A DNA stretch of 15,341 nucleotides from Bacteroidota bacterium (GCA_023393265.1 JAEWME010000173.1:1-15341); one strand, 5' to 3'. Positions 1 through 8,021 are shown, counted from the first letter of the stretch. Notes: a model not told the origin generated them from the sequence alone. Program-made: numbers and translations.

Positions 1-1
1 T

Positions 2-17
2 TGTGAACGAGTTCACA
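2..17. promoter_or_regulatory. CRP-like palindrome (TGTGA-N6-TCACA)
   Basis: The sequence shows a perfect 7-bp inverted repeat, TGTGAAC/GTTCACA, around a 2-bp centre. It fits the TGTGA-N6-TCACA core known for CRP/FNR-family sites. It lies at the very edge of the window, and one reading frame across it ends at a TAG at 18-20, so it could simply be the 3' end of an upstream gene. Binding is not shown. Confidence 0.25.
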
Positions 18-46
18 TAGGGAAAGCTATTGTCCGAAGCCATTTG

Positions 47-81
47 AAAGCCTTTCCCTAATCGCGGGGAGAGGCTTTTTT
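47..81 (+). terminator. Intrinsic terminator, possibly an attenuator
   Basis: Positions 47-58 pair with 67-78 in a 12-bp stem with one G-T wobble and an 8-nt loop, followed by a run of six T at 76-81. This is a textbook rho-independent terminator for rightward transcription, ending 27 nt before the aminotransferase ATG. Its left arm overlaps the right arm of another stem (18-26 with 52-60), so the two hairpins exclude each other. It may end an upstream gene outside the window or attenuate the downstream gene. Confidence 0.75.
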
Positions 82-108
82 GTTGCGGTTACCTTTAAAT
101 TCAAATAT

Positions 109-1326
109 ATGGAAACACACTACGAAAACCTGATCTCTAAAAGTTGTAAAAACATTCCCCCGTCGTTCATCCGCGAAATACTAGCTGTGGCTGAACAGCC
201 CGGCATGATTTCGTTTGCAGGCGGACTCCCGAATCCCACTTATTTTCCGGTTGAGCAAATGAAAATCGCTTTTGCTGAAATGATGAACTCAGGTGGAAAA
301 GAAATTCTTCAGTATGCCGGAAGTCAGGGCTATCTGCCGCTCCGCGAGTGGATATGTGCACGGTACAATACCAGGTACGGCATGAATATTCGTCCCGAAA
401 ATATTCTCATCACCAACGGTTCGCAACAGGCACTCGACATGCTGGGCAAGCTGTTCATCAATCCGGGCGACCCGCTCCTGATGGAAAAACCCAGTTATTT
501 AGGCGCCATCCAGGCATTTTCGGCCTATAGTCCACAATTCAGACAAGTGCAACTCAATCGCGACGGCATCGACCTCAATCAGCTCGAAGATGAGATTCTC
601 CGGAATGGGGCCAGAATTCTGTACAGCATCCCGAATTTTCAGAATCCATCCGGAATTTCGTATTCCGCAGAAATCAGGCGTGATTTGGCCGTTTTGCTCG
701 ACTGGTACGAGATGATGCTGATTGAAGACGATCCGTACAACGAAATCAGGTTCGAGGGCGATTTTCTGCCGCCGGTTTATACACACAATCCGGAACGAAC
801 CATCTGGTGCGGATCGTTTTCGAAGATGATCTCGCCAGGCATCCGCGCGGGCTGGATTTGCGCACCAACAGGACTGATCCCGCACCTGCTTCGCATCAAG
901 CAGGCGTCGGACCTGCACACCAACAATGTGGTACAACAACTCATTTTCCGGTTCCTTACAGACCACGATCCGGACGAACACCTCCGCAAAGTACGTGGTG
1001 TTTATAAAGCACAGAAAGATTTCATGATTGCTGCCATCAAAAGACATTTCCCGGAGGAAATCAGCTACACCAACCCGGAAGGCGGCATGTTTATCTGGGC
1101 AACGTTGCCCGGACATGTCAACACCAACACCATCGTGGACGAAGCAATTGAAAAGAAAGTAGTTTTCGTCCCCGGACGCTCCTTTTACACCAGCAACACC
1201 GGCCACAACAACATGCGGCTGAACTATTCGAATGCTCCGGAAGAAATGATTGAAGAAGGCATTAAAAGGCTTGGAGCGATATTAAAGAAGCACTGCGCGC
1301 TGGCGCCGACATCTGTCAGTATCTGA
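109..1326 (+). CDS. PLP-dependent aminotransferase, fold type I (LysN / 2-aminoadipate transaminase-like)
   Basis: A 405-residue class I/II aminotransferase of normal family length. It probably moves an amino group between an amino acid and 2-oxoglutarate in the cytoplasm. Visible landmarks are the substrate-loop FAGGLPNP (36-43), the YAGSQGYLPLRE segment (69-80), PNFQNPSG (175-182) with the cofactor-contacting Asn, D207 and Y210 (IEDDPY) for the pyridine ring, the Schiff-base lysine K239 in SFSKMISPG, and R370 in MRLNYSNAP for the substrate carboxylate. It lacks the N-terminal GntR domain of MocR regulators, so it is an enzyme. Closest recognised type is the LysN/2-aminoadipate or aromatic/branched-chain transaminase group; the substrate cannot be fixed from sequence. 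It ends in TGA and is followed by a terminator, so it appears monocistronic. Confidence 0.88.
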   Translation: METHYENLISKSCKNIPPSFIREILAVAEQPGMISFAGGLPNPTYFPVEQMKIAFAEMMNSGGKEILQYAGSQGYLPLREWICARYNTRYGMNIRPENILITNGSQQALDMLGKLFINPGDPLLMEKPSYLGAIQAFSAYSPQFRQVQLNRDGIDLNQLEDEILRNGARILYSIPNFQNPSGISYSAEIRRDLAVLLDWYEMMLIEDDPYNEIRFEGDFLPPVYTHNPERTIWCGSFSKMISPGIRAGWICAPTGLIPHLLRIKQASDLHTNNVVQQLIFRFLTDHDPDEHLRKVRGVYKAQKDFMIAAIKRHFPEEISYTNPEGGMFIWATLPGHVNTNTIVDEAIEKKVVFVPGRSFYTSNTGHNNMRLNYSNAPEEMIEEGIKRLGAILKKHCALAPTSVSI

Positions 1327-1339
1327 TTTTCAGAAAAGG

Positions 1340-1380
1340 AAATGGGCAAATCCAAACGACTATCTGCCCATTTTCTTCTT
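1340..1380 (+). terminator. Terminator between convergent aminotransferase and TerB-like genes
   Basis: A perfect 9-bp stem, AAATGGGCA (1340-1348) with TGCCCATTT (1365-1373), is followed by a T-rich tail to about 1380. The right arm lies in the last codons and stop of the convergent TerB-like gene, so it is best read as the terminator of the + strand aminotransferase. Confidence 0.7.
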
Positions 1381-1803
1381 TTTATAAATTGCAAAAAGCT
1401 CTTCTTCGTCCTGACCTTCTTTTATTCCGGTAGTTAAAACCGACAAAAGTAAAGGTACATCATCGTCGTCGAAACCCGATTTCACGGCCAGTGTCGACGC
1501 CAGCTTCAATTCCTCGTCGTCAACTTCGCCGTCAGCAAAAATCATCCTGACAACATCATACAACTGTTCGAAGCGTTTCGCCAGTTCATAAGGAGGAATA
1601 TAGGACGATTGTTTCCCCGAAACCATCAGTTCGTCAATCTCGGGCTGTGTCAACCCAAGTCTGGCACCAAAACGATTGAGCATTTTCATTTCGGCCTCGT
1701 CGACTCGGCCGTCAGCATGGGCAATTTCAACCAGATGAATAAAATGTGCTTTATCTTGTTTGCGTTCCGAGTGATCGAAGTGATCCAGAAATTTCATTGG
1801 CAT
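1360..1803 (-). CDS. TerB-like (tellurite-resistance family) small protein
   Basis: A 147-residue, acidic, all-helical cytoplasmic protein. It contains two copies of the TerB-type signature, ADGRVDEAE at about 30-38 and ADGEVDDEE at about 90-98. These are two pseudo-symmetric helical repeats with metal-binding acidic loops, as in the TerB/DjlA-like family. No DnaJ domain or membrane segment is present, so it is a stand-alone TerB domain. The molecular role of such proteins is unclear; tellurite resistance is a family name rather than a demonstrated function here. Met3 (at 1797) is an equally possible start. It is convergent to the aminotransferase and downstream of the exuT operon terminator, so it is likely transcribed on its own. 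Confidence 0.8.
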   Translation of the reverse strand: MPMKFLDHFDHSERKQDKAHFIHLVEIAHADGRVDEAEMKMLNRFGARLGLTQPEIDELMVSGKQSSYIPPYELAKRFEQLYDVVRMIFADGEVDDEELKLASTLAVKSGFDDDDVPLLLSVLTTGIKEGQDEEELFAIYKKKKMGR

Positions 1804-1865
1804 TGTTTCGGCTTTTAAGGTTTAAAATGGTAAAGAATTTACGACGGAATCAACAATCAGGACAT

Positions 1866-1901
1866 AAAAAAAGTTGCAAAACAATCAGTCCTGCAACTTT
1901 T
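1866..1901 (-). terminator. Intrinsic terminator of the uxaE-exuT operon
   Basis: The inverted repeat AAAAGTTGCA (1869-1878) / TGCAACTTTT (1892-1901) is perfect over 10 bp with a 13-nt loop. Read leftward, the stem is followed by a run of seven T. It lies 18 nt beyond the exuT stop codon, so it closes the hexuronate operon and insulates the TerB-like gene. Confidence 0.88.
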
Positions 1902-1919
1902 CCTATCCTGAAAAGCATT

Positions 1920-3254
1920 TTATTCTAGGTCTATTTTTTTGAATTTAGGAACCAGTGCGTGCATCACAAACCAGGCAATGATGTAGGCAGAAGCACAAAT
2001 CATAAACATGATACCGTACCCAATCCGAATGTCGCCAGCCGCTTTGTAATAATCAAAAAGCATCCCGGCAGCTTTAGCAATCAGGATTCCGCCAAGGGCT
2101 CCTGCCATGCCACCAATTCCGGTAACCGAAGCAATGGCCCGTTTCGGGAACATATCGGAAACAGTTGTGAAGATATTGGCCGACCACGCCTGATGTGCCG
2201 AAGCCGCAATACCAATAATGATAACTGCAAACCACATGCTAAAATCACCCATTTTCTGTGCACCCAGCACCATCAAAGGAAACAATGCGTAAATAAACAT
2301 AGCTCTTTTGCGCGCTCTGTTGGCGTCCATTCCTTTTTCCATAAAACGTTTGGGGAGCCAGCCGCCTAAGATACTTCCGAATGTTGTCATTGTGTATACC
2401 AGTGCAATCGGGATGCCTACCTGAGTTCCCGTCAGTCCATATTGTTCCTTTAGAAAAGCAGGCAGCCAGAAAAGGAAAAACCACCAGATTGGATCGGTTA
2501 ATAATTTACCCAGGAAGAAAGCCCAGGTCTGGCGATAAGTCAACAGTTTCATCCAGCTAATTTTCTTCAGGTGCGAATGGTCTTCGACCACAGCCTCATC
2601 CTTATCGCTCAGGATAAATTCGTATTCAGCCTTCGAAAGCTTTCCTTTTGCCAATTTCTTCTCAGGCGTATCGTAAATAATCTGCCAGAAAACCAACCAG
2701 ATCAAACCAATTGCTCCGGTGATGATAAAAGCCCATTGCCAGCCCAGCGTAACGGCTATCAACGGCACAACCATCGGGGCGATGATGGCACCAATATTAG
2801 TTCCTGAATTGAAAATACCGGTCGCAAGCGCACGCTCTTTCTTGGGGAACCACTCTGCCGTTGTTTTGATCGCAGCCGGGAAGTTACCCGCCTCCGGAAC
2901 ACCAAGCGCAGCACGGGCAATGCCAAAACCCAGCGGGCCTTTGGCAAAAGCATGGCCAATGGCCGCAATACTCCAGCCGAACAACGAAGCTGCATACCCG
3001 ATTTTCGTCCCAAATTTATCGATCACTCCGCCAACAAGCAGCATACCACCAGCGTAGGCCAACTGAAAACAAATGACGATATCGGCATAAATCGATTCGT
3101 AATGAGCCGGATCGCTTCCGAAAAGCCCGGCCGATTCGAGGTACGGCTTTAACAAACTGATGACCTGGCGGTCGAGATAGTTGATTGTCGTCGCGAAAAA
3201 TACGAGGGCGCAAATTCGCCATCTGTAATTTCCGACAGCTTTGATATAATCCAT
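1920..3254 (-). CDS. exuT: MFS hexuronate transporter (ExuT type)
   Basis: A 444-residue inner-membrane transporter of the major facilitator superfamily, anion:cation symporter group, expected to import glucuronate and galacturonate with protons. The N-terminus WRICALVFFATTINYLDRQ (about 12-30) is the hallmark of ExuT-type hexuronate porters. About 12 hydrophobic segments can be counted, with a long polar central loop (about 198-228) between the two six-helix halves. AALGVPEAGNFPAAIKTTAEWF (about 115-136, written here only as landmark AALGVPEAGNFPAA) is the conserved substrate-cavity region. It is the last gene of the - strand operon, 30 nt after eda, and is followed by a strong terminator. 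Context with uxaC, uxaE, kdgK and eda supports the substrate. A related sugar-acid such as mannonate or gluconate is the main alternative. Confidence 0.88.
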   Translation of the reverse strand: MDYIKAVGNYRWRICALVFFATTINYLDRQVISLLKPYLESAGLFGSDPAHYESIYADIVICFQLAYAGGMLLVGGVIDKFGTKIGYAASLFGWSIAAIGHAFAKGPLGFGIARAALGVPEAGNFPAAIKTTAEWFPKKERALATGIFNSGTNIGAIIAPMVVPLIAVTLGWQWAFIITGAIGLIWLVFWQIIYDTPEKKLAKGKLSKAEYEFILSDKDEAVVEDHSHLKKISWMKLLTYRQTWAFFLGKLLTDPIWWFFLFWLPAFLKEQYGLTGTQVGIPIALVYTMTTFGSILGGWLPKRFMEKGMDANRARKRAMFIYALFPLMVLGAQKMGDFSMWFAVIIIGIAASAHQAWSANIFTTVSDMFPKRAIASVTGIGGMAGALGGILIAKAAGMLFDYYKAAGDIRIGYGIMFMICASAYIIAWFVMHALVPKFKKIDLE

Positions 3255-3284
3255 TCCAATAAGTTTAAGGTTTATAGTTAGTTA

Positions 3285-3953
3285 TTATCTCAATTTCTGA
3301 ATAAGCTCAAGCGTTTTCCTGCATTTTTCTGAAATTGCTTCAAAATTTCCTGATTCGATGACATCTTTCGGAAATAATTGTGAACCCATTCCTACACAAT
3401 GCACACCCGCTTTGAACCAGCCTTCCAGGTTAGCTTCATCCGGAGAAACACCGCCCGTTGGCATGATGCTGGCCCAGGGCATCGGTCCGCGAACACCCGA
3501 AACGAAATCGGGACCGCCAACCGAAGAACCGGGAAATACTTTCACCACTTCGGCACCCAACTCGTGTGCACGGTTAATTTCGGTCACCGATCCGCAACCC
3601 GGACTCCACGCAATTTTGCGCCTGTTGCATATTTTGGCTGTCTCGTCATCAATGAGCGGCGAAACGATAAAATTAGCTCCTGATTGAATGTACAAAGCTG
3701 CTGTTGGTGCATCAATCACGGAACCCACTCCCAAAATCATTTCAGGAGCTTCCTTCGCAGCCCATTTCAACAATTCGGCAAAAACTTCGTGCGCAAAATC
3801 GCCGCGGTTGGTAAATTCGAATACGCGGACACCTCCATCATAACAGGCTTTCACCACCTGCTTGCAAATGTTGATGTCTTTATGGTAGAACACCGGGACC
3901 ATACCGGTTTCCTTCATTTTTAAAGCAACTTCTATTCTGGTAAATCGTGCCAT
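3285..3953 (-). CDS. eda: 2-keto-3-deoxy-6-phosphogluconate aldolase (bifunctional KDPG/KHG aldolase)
   Basis: A 222-residue class I aldolase that cleaves KDPG to pyruvate and glyceraldehyde-3-phosphate, the last step of the hexuronate route. Landmarks are VFEFTNRG (44-51) with the catalytic Glu46 and phosphate-binding Arg50, SPGCGSVTE (117-125), and VVKVFPG (136-142) with K138 as the Schiff-base lysine; PTGGV closes the barrel's phosphate site. I chose the ATG at 3953 (MARFTR) rather than an ATG 13 codons upstream at 3992, because family members start close to the first helix and the extra 13 residues fall in heptad-repeat spacer DNA. It lies 30 nt upstream of exuT and 175 nt downstream of kdgK. 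Confidence 0.92.
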   Translation of the reverse strand: MARFTRIEVALKMKETGMVPVFYHKDINICKQVVKACYDGGVRVFEFTNRGDFAHEVFAELLKWAAKEAPEMILGVGSVIDAPTAALYIQSGANFIVSPLIDDETAKICNRRKIAWSPGCGSVTEINRAHELGAEVVKVFPGSSVGGPDFVSGVRGPMPWASIMPTGGVSPDEANLEGWFKAGVHCVGMGSQLFPKDVIESGNFEAISEKCRKTLELIQKLR

Positions 3954-3971
3954 TGCATTTTTATGTTGTTG

Positions 3972-3999
3972 CGGGTTTCGGGTTACGAACACCGAGTTT
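3972..3999. repeat. Short heptad-phased repeat upstream of eda
   Basis: Four 7-nt units start with CG at 3972, 3979, 3986 and 3993 (CGGGTTT, CGGGTTA, CGAACAC, CGAGTTT). The GGGTTTC/GGGTTAC register is the same family of unit as GGGTTCC/GGGTTTC at 10108-10121. It is part of the 175-nt kdgK-eda spacer. Confidence 0.5.
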
Positions 4000-4095
4000 G
4001 TATATCTTTTGGTTATTGTATGTTTGTTTTCTTAAATGGAATTTTTTAAAGTCTCAACATCCATACATTAGCAAACAAAGCGTCTTTTCACGCAA

Positions 4096-4112
4096 CCTTC
4101 GACAAGCTCAGG
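4096..4112. repeat. REP-like element CCTTCGACAAGCTCAGG
   Basis: This 17-mer matches a motif I know as a widespread intergenic REP-type repeat in diverse bacteria. It sits in the spacer just after kdgK. It lies inside a wider 7-bp inverted repeat, AGTCTCA (4050-4056) / TGAGACT (4121-4127), whose distal arm ends two bases from the kdgK stop codon. Only one copy is in the window, so repetition in this genome cannot be verified. Confidence 0.5.
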
Positions 4113-4128
4113 CTACAAGGTGAGACTA

Positions 4129-5160
4129 TTAGCGAGCCACCCGCCCTGAGGCATCTCCGCCCATTAGTTTTTCCACTTCGTCAACAGTTACCTGGTTGTA
4201 ATCGCCATAAATGGTGTGTTTCAGGCACGAAGCAGCCACTGCAAAATTCAGCGCTTTCTGGTCGTCGCCTTTATATGTGAGTAAACCATAAATCAGCCCG
4301 CCCATAAACGAGTCGCCACTACCTACACGGTCAACAATATCGGTAATCTGGTAAGTAGGTGCCTCAAAAAGTGTCGCACCGTCCCAAAGTACGCCCGACC
4401 AACTATTATGGTTGGCATTCACCGATCCGCGCAAAGTCGTGATCACTTTTTTGCATCCCGGGAAACGGGCCATGATTTGTTTCGAAACCGATTCATAAGC
4501 TGCAGCCTCCACATGTCCGCCTGTTACATCAATACCTTCAGGCTTGATTCCCAAAACCATCTCGGCATCTTCCTCGTTGCCCAGCACGACATCAGTCCCG
4601 GCAACAAGTTCAGGCATTACTTCTCCGGCTTTTTTCCCGTATTTCCAGAGGTTTTTCCGATAGTTCAGGTCGCACGAAACAGTGATACCTCTTTCGTTGG
4701 CTGCTTTGATCGCTTCGATACAAACATTCGCAGCGCCCTGCGAGATAGCAGGCGTGATGCCGGTCCAGTGAAACCAGTTTGCCCCTTCAAAAACCTTATC
4801 CCAGTTAATCATTCCTGATTTTATTTCAGAGATGGCCGAATTAGCCCGGTCGTATATCACTTTGCTTCCGCGGCTCACGGCACCTGTTTCGAGAAAATAA
4901 ATACCGATACGGTTTCCTCCATAAACGATCTGATCCACTCCCACTCCATATCGGCGAAGATCCATCACACATGCCTGTGCTATATCGTTTTGCGGCAGAC
5001 GCGTAACAAAATCAACCGGAATGCCAAAATTGGCGAGCGACACAGCAACATTGGCCTCACCACCGCCGAAGGTGGCCGAAAAGCTGTTGGTTTGCGTAAA
5101 CCTTAAATAGCCGGGTGTTGCCAGCCGAAGCATAATTTCGCCAAAAGTTACTACTTTCAT
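4129..5160 (-). CDS. kdgK: 2-keto-3-deoxygluconate kinase (PfkB/ribokinase family)
   Basis: A 343-residue PfkB-family kinase expected to phosphorylate 2-keto-3-deoxygluconate to KDPG with ATP. Landmarks are the N-terminal MKVVTFGEIMLRL (1-13), the substrate-binding FGGGEANVAVSLANFG (31-46), the FHWTGITP segment (130-137), SCDLNYRKNLW (162-172), GNEEDAEMVLG (194-204), and the anion-hole/catalytic signature DRVGSGDSFMGGL (277-289) with D283 as the catalytic base. The length is normal. It sits between uxaC (40-nt gap) and eda, the gene for the next step, which is the strongest argument for KDG rather than another ketose. The last six residues (ASGRVAR region) look like a loose tail beyond the fold. 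Confidence 0.92.
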   Translation of the reverse strand: MKVVTFGEIMLRLATPGYLRFTQTNSFSATFGGGEANVAVSLANFGIPVDFVTRLPQNDIAQACVMDLRRYGVGVDQIVYGGNRIGIYFLETGAVSRGSKVIYDRANSAISEIKSGMINWDKVFEGANWFHWTGITPAISQGAANVCIEAIKAANERGITVSCDLNYRKNLWKYGKKAGEVMPELVAGTDVVLGNEEDAEMVLGIKPEGIDVTGGHVEAAAYESVSKQIMARFPGCKKVITTLRGSVNANHNSWSGVLWDGATLFEAPTYQITDIVDRVGSGDSFMGGLIYGLLTYKGDDQKALNFAVAASCLKHTIYGDYNQVTVDEVEKLMGGDASGRVAR

Positions 5161-5200
5161 ATAAGCATATCTATTTATTAATCAATTCTATTTAAAAAAA

Positions 5201-6607
5201 TTACTCCTGAAAACTGAAATAATTTCTCGCATTATTAAAGCAAATATTTTCAACCATTTGCCCGAGCAAATCCATGTCGGCCGGAAGCTCCCCGTTTTCC
5301 ACATCGTTCCCGATTAAATTGCAAAGCGTCCTCCTGAAATACTCGTGACGAGTGTAGGAAAGGAAACTTCTGGAATCCGTCAGCATACCCACAAAACGGC
5401 TGAGCAACCCGAGATTCGAAAGGGCGTTGATTTGCTTTTCCATGCCATCTTTCTGATCAAGGAACCACCATCCGGAGCCATACTGGATTTTGCCTGGAAC
5501 ACTGCCATCCTGAAAATTTCCAATCATCGTAGCATACAACTCATTATCGCGCGGATTGATATTATACAGAATGGTTTTTGTCAGCTTCTCTGCTGCATCC
5601 AGCCTGTCAAGAAACTTCGACAACGGCTCAGCAACAGGTTTGTCGCCGATCGAATCAAAGCCAATATCGGCACCAACTTTTGCAAACATCCTCGAATTAT
5701 TGTTTCTCAACGGACCAATATGAAACTGCTGCGTCCATCCACGGACATAATCCATCCGCCCAAATTCATACAACATGCACGATTTAAATTTCAGGATTTC
5801 TCTGGTTGTCAACCTGTAACCAGCCCTTACTTTGATAAAACAGGCATCGATTTCTTCTGCCGCATAATCTTCGGCATAAGCCGTTTCAATACCATGATCG
5901 GATAACCGGCATCCGTTTTCATGAAAATACTGGTGCCTTTTATTCAGGGCAACCATCAAGTCATCAAAAGTTTTAATCTCCATCCCAACAACGCCTGCCA
6001 GTTGATTGATATACTGGTTATACGATATTGGAGACTCAACCATCATGGACTTATCGGGACGCCATGCCGGTAAAACTGCCACTTCAAATCCTGAAGCCTT
6101 GATCTGTTGGTGATATTCGAGCGAATCGACCGGATCGTCGGTGGTTCAAATGGTGTGAACTTTAGCTTTCCTGATGATATTTCGGCAACTGTATTCCGGC
6201 GTATTCAGCAAGGCGTTGCAGGCATCGAATATCTCGCGGGCATTTTGAGGCCCAAGAATCTCGTTGATCCCAAAGAAACGCCGCAATTCGAGGTGCGTCC
6301 AGTGAAACAGTGGATTCCGAAGCGTATAAGGAATGGTTTCTGCCCATTTCTCAAATTTTTCCCAGTCGGATGCATCGCCGGTAATGTATTTTTCATCAAT
6401 TCCATTGGTGCGCATGGCACGCCATTTATAATGGTCGCCGGCCAGCCATATTTCAGTCATGTTGCTGAAGCGGCGATCTTCGGCAATATCTTTGGGATTG
6501 AGGTGACAATGGTAATCAAAAATGGGCATCAGAGCTGCATGTTCGTGGTATAACTTCTGAGCAGTTTGGGTTTGCAGCAAAAAGTTATCGTCCATAAAAG
6601 GCTTCAT
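5201..6607 (-). pseudogene. uxaC: Glucuronate/galacturonate isomerase UxaC, interrupted by one in-frame TGA
   Basis: The reading frame spans 468 codons, close to the 470 of E. coli UxaC, and is intact except for a TGA at codon 154 (6146-6148). UxaC is an amidohydrolase-superfamily enzyme that isomerises D-glucuronate to D-fructuronate and D-galacturonate to D-tagaturonate. Landmarks are DYHCH (31-35, metal ligands H33 and H35), GDHYKWRAMRTNG (57-69), the TTDDPVDSLEYH block directly after the TGA, LPAWRPD (179-185), and GMLTDSRSFLSYTRHEYFR (407-425) with the catalytic D411. No frame change occurs: both halves are in the same frame. Readings are a fresh nonsense mutation, a sequence error, or recoding of TGA (for example as selenocysteine). 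A truncated restart from the GTG at 6082 would lose the metal ligands and be inactive. It lies between uxaE and kdgK. Confidence 0.9.
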
Positions 6608-6640
6608 ATTTTTTATTTACAGGTTTGCACTTTGTTTATC

Positions 6641-6718
6641 AAGTGCCTAAAATGAGCTAAAATCCGGAGTGCCCAAAGTTGTTTTCACTTCAGGCATTTT
6701 AGCGCACTCCAGACACTT
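6641..6718 (-). repeat. Imperfect hairpin in the uxaE-uxaC spacer
   Basis: The 119-nt gap between uxaE and uxaC holds a nested inverted repeat. The inner arms are 6656-6671 and 6686-6703, with GCTAAAAT pairing to ATTTTAGC and GAGTG-type ends. The outer arms are AAGTGCCT (6641-6648) with AGACACTT (6711-6718). The 14-nt inner loop has no T-run after the stem, so it is not an intrinsic terminator. A role as an mRNA stabiliser or processing site inside the operon is inference. Confidence 0.6.
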
Positions 6719-6726
6719 CGAACTTT

Positions 6727-7974
6727 TTATAAATTAAACAACCATTTCAAATGACGTTCATATATATTCTCTTCAACACACGAACCTATCAGAGCTGCAT
6801 TTTCTTCAAGCAGGTCGATATAGTCTTTTCCCATTTCAGCGGCTATTTTGTATCCCACATGAATTAACTGGCGAAAATTAGGGTTGTAATCCGGCTGCCC
6901 GGGAATATGACGCAAGGTATTTGCAAACTTTTCCCCGCTCCAGCCACTTATTTCTTCGGCTGTCGGTAACTTTTCCCCATCGATGTCAATCACATCACGA
7001 TAAGGAGCACAAAGCTCTTCTTCTCGTCGCAACGCTTCAGTATAAATAAATTTGGCAGCGTCGAGGGCCTTGCCTTCTGCCAGCGCCAAACCAATTACTT
7101 CTTCGAGCCAGGTTGTTCCTGCTGTTTTCACATGCAGGCCCGCACCATATTTCCTGATAATTTTTCCCATGATCGGGTAAATTGAGAATTTATCGCTCCC
7201 TGAATGAATGCTTAACTTCAGCTCCGTTGGAAGCCCGAATTCCTTCACGGCAAAATCCAACACCAAAATGTCTTCCTCAAATTCCTGAGCAAAAACATCC
7301 ACACTACCCTCGTAGTCAACACCTTTATTGAAACGACCGGTAAATTTCGGAGCAATTGTTTGCACCGGAACGCCTTTATCTGCCAGCATTTTCAGGATAA
7401 AAAGCAACTCAACCGGAGTCTGCGGGTCTTCAACTTCATCCATTGAAACCTCGGTGATGAAATTACCTTTGCCCTTCTTTTCGCACAGGTAACGATATAT
7501 TTCGGAAGCCTGACCGGCAGCAACCAGAAATTTACCAGCAATTTGCCTGAGCAGGCTTTCGCTAACTTCAAGCGGACGATCCATTCCCTGAATAGCGAGC
7601 TTTCCGACATATCCGGCACAAGAGTCAACAAATTTATCCACCTCATCCTCCGGGCATTCTTTACCGATGAACGAAGCGACATCGAGCGTGAAAAAGTCGG
7701 AGGCATCGACAAAAGGTTCAACTGTCGATAAATTGATATGATCGGCATCAACGAAATAGGGATGCGAAAAACCAAGTGCAGCAACAGCAGCATCGGCTTC
7801 AGAACGAACATCAGCAGGACTGGAGTGCATGTAAGTATGCTCCCTGTTCGACTTATTCCAAACCGGAGTAATAGGCACGCCTGCCTGTTTAGCCCTCATT
7901 ATAGCCCGAAGCTGGGCCTGTCCCTGGTGCGAAAATCGATCGCCTATCCCAAAACTATACTTTTCTATATTCAT
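6727..7974 (-). CDS. uxaE: Tagaturonate/fructuronate epimerase, UxaE family
   Basis: A 415-residue protein that I recognise as the UxaE family first described from Thermotoga maritima TM0440. That family interconverts D-tagaturonate and D-fructuronate, joining the galacturonate and glucuronate branches. Visible family blocks are SFGIGDRFSHQGQAQ (7-21), FVDADHI (74-80), EVSMDE (175-180), LSIHSGSDKFSIYP (254-267), HVKTAGTTWLEEV (281-293) and RQLIHVGYK near residue 365. His and acidic residues in these blocks are plausible metal and acid/base ligands. It is shorter than the Thermotoga protein because it lacks the N-terminal extension. It is the first gene of the - strand operon, directly after the divergent operator region. 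No UxaB or UxaA is present, consistent with using UxaE to bypass the altronate branch. Confidence 0.85.
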   Translation of the reverse strand: MNIEKYSFGIGDRFSHQGQAQLRAIMRAKQAGVPITPVWNKSNREHTYMHSSPADVRSEADAAVAALGFSHPYFVDADHINLSTVEPFVDASDFFTLDVASFIGKECPEDEVDKFVDSCAGYVGKLAIQGMDRPLEVSESLLRQIAGKFLVAAGQASEIYRYLCEKKGKGNFITEVSMDEVEDPQTPVELLFILKMLADKGVPVQTIAPKFTGRFNKGVDYEGSVDVFAQEFEEDILVLDFAVKEFGLPTELKLSIHSGSDKFSIYPIMGKIIRKYGAGLHVKTAGTTWLEEVIGLALAEGKALDAAKFIYTEALRREEELCAPYRDVIDIDGEKLPTAEEISGWSGEKFANTLRHIPGQPDYNPNFRQLIHVGYKIAAEMGKDYIDLLEENAALIGSCVEENIYERHLKWLFNL

Positions 7975-8007
7975 CGGACAAAGTATTTTAGCAAGATCTT
8001 AAAATTC

Positions 8008-8021
8008 CGTGTACGGACACG
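8008..8021. promoter_or_regulatory. Operator copy 1 (CGTGT-N4-ACACG), uxaE side
   Basis: A 14-bp palindrome with 5-bp perfect arms and a central CG dinucleotide, as is usual for LacI-family operators. It lies 34 bp upstream of the uxaE start. A near-identical copy lies 89 bp away (centre to centre). Adjacent positions (ATTCC on the left, GAAAAT on the right) extend the symmetry imperfectly. Proposed ligand: the LacI-family regulator encoded at 8184. Confidence 0.75.

Noticed and set aside
499..1206. Long open frame (235 codons) on the - strand opposite the aminotransferase
   Set aside because: Its composition is that of an antisense shadow (Cys- and Arg-rich, no recognisable domain), and the + strand gene has every aminotransferase active-site motif.
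3954..3992. N-terminal extension of eda from the ATG at 3992
   Set aside because: The added 13 codons lie in heptad-repeat spacer DNA, and KDPG aldolases start near the MARFTR position.
4080..4093. GCGT/ACGC hairpin in the kdgK-eda spacer as a terminator
   Set aside because: Only a 4-bp stem with a broken T-rich tail; eda and exuT continue the operon downstream.
5345..5905. 186-codon open frame on the + strand opposite uxaC
   Set aside because: No recognisable fold or motif; the opposite strand encodes highly conserved UxaC sequence through this whole stretch.
5201..6607. Alternative genetic code reading TGA as an amino acid
   Set aside because: TGA ends the aminotransferase, the LarA homologue and the Gfo/Idh gene at family-typical lengths; in the first case reading through would run into a terminator.
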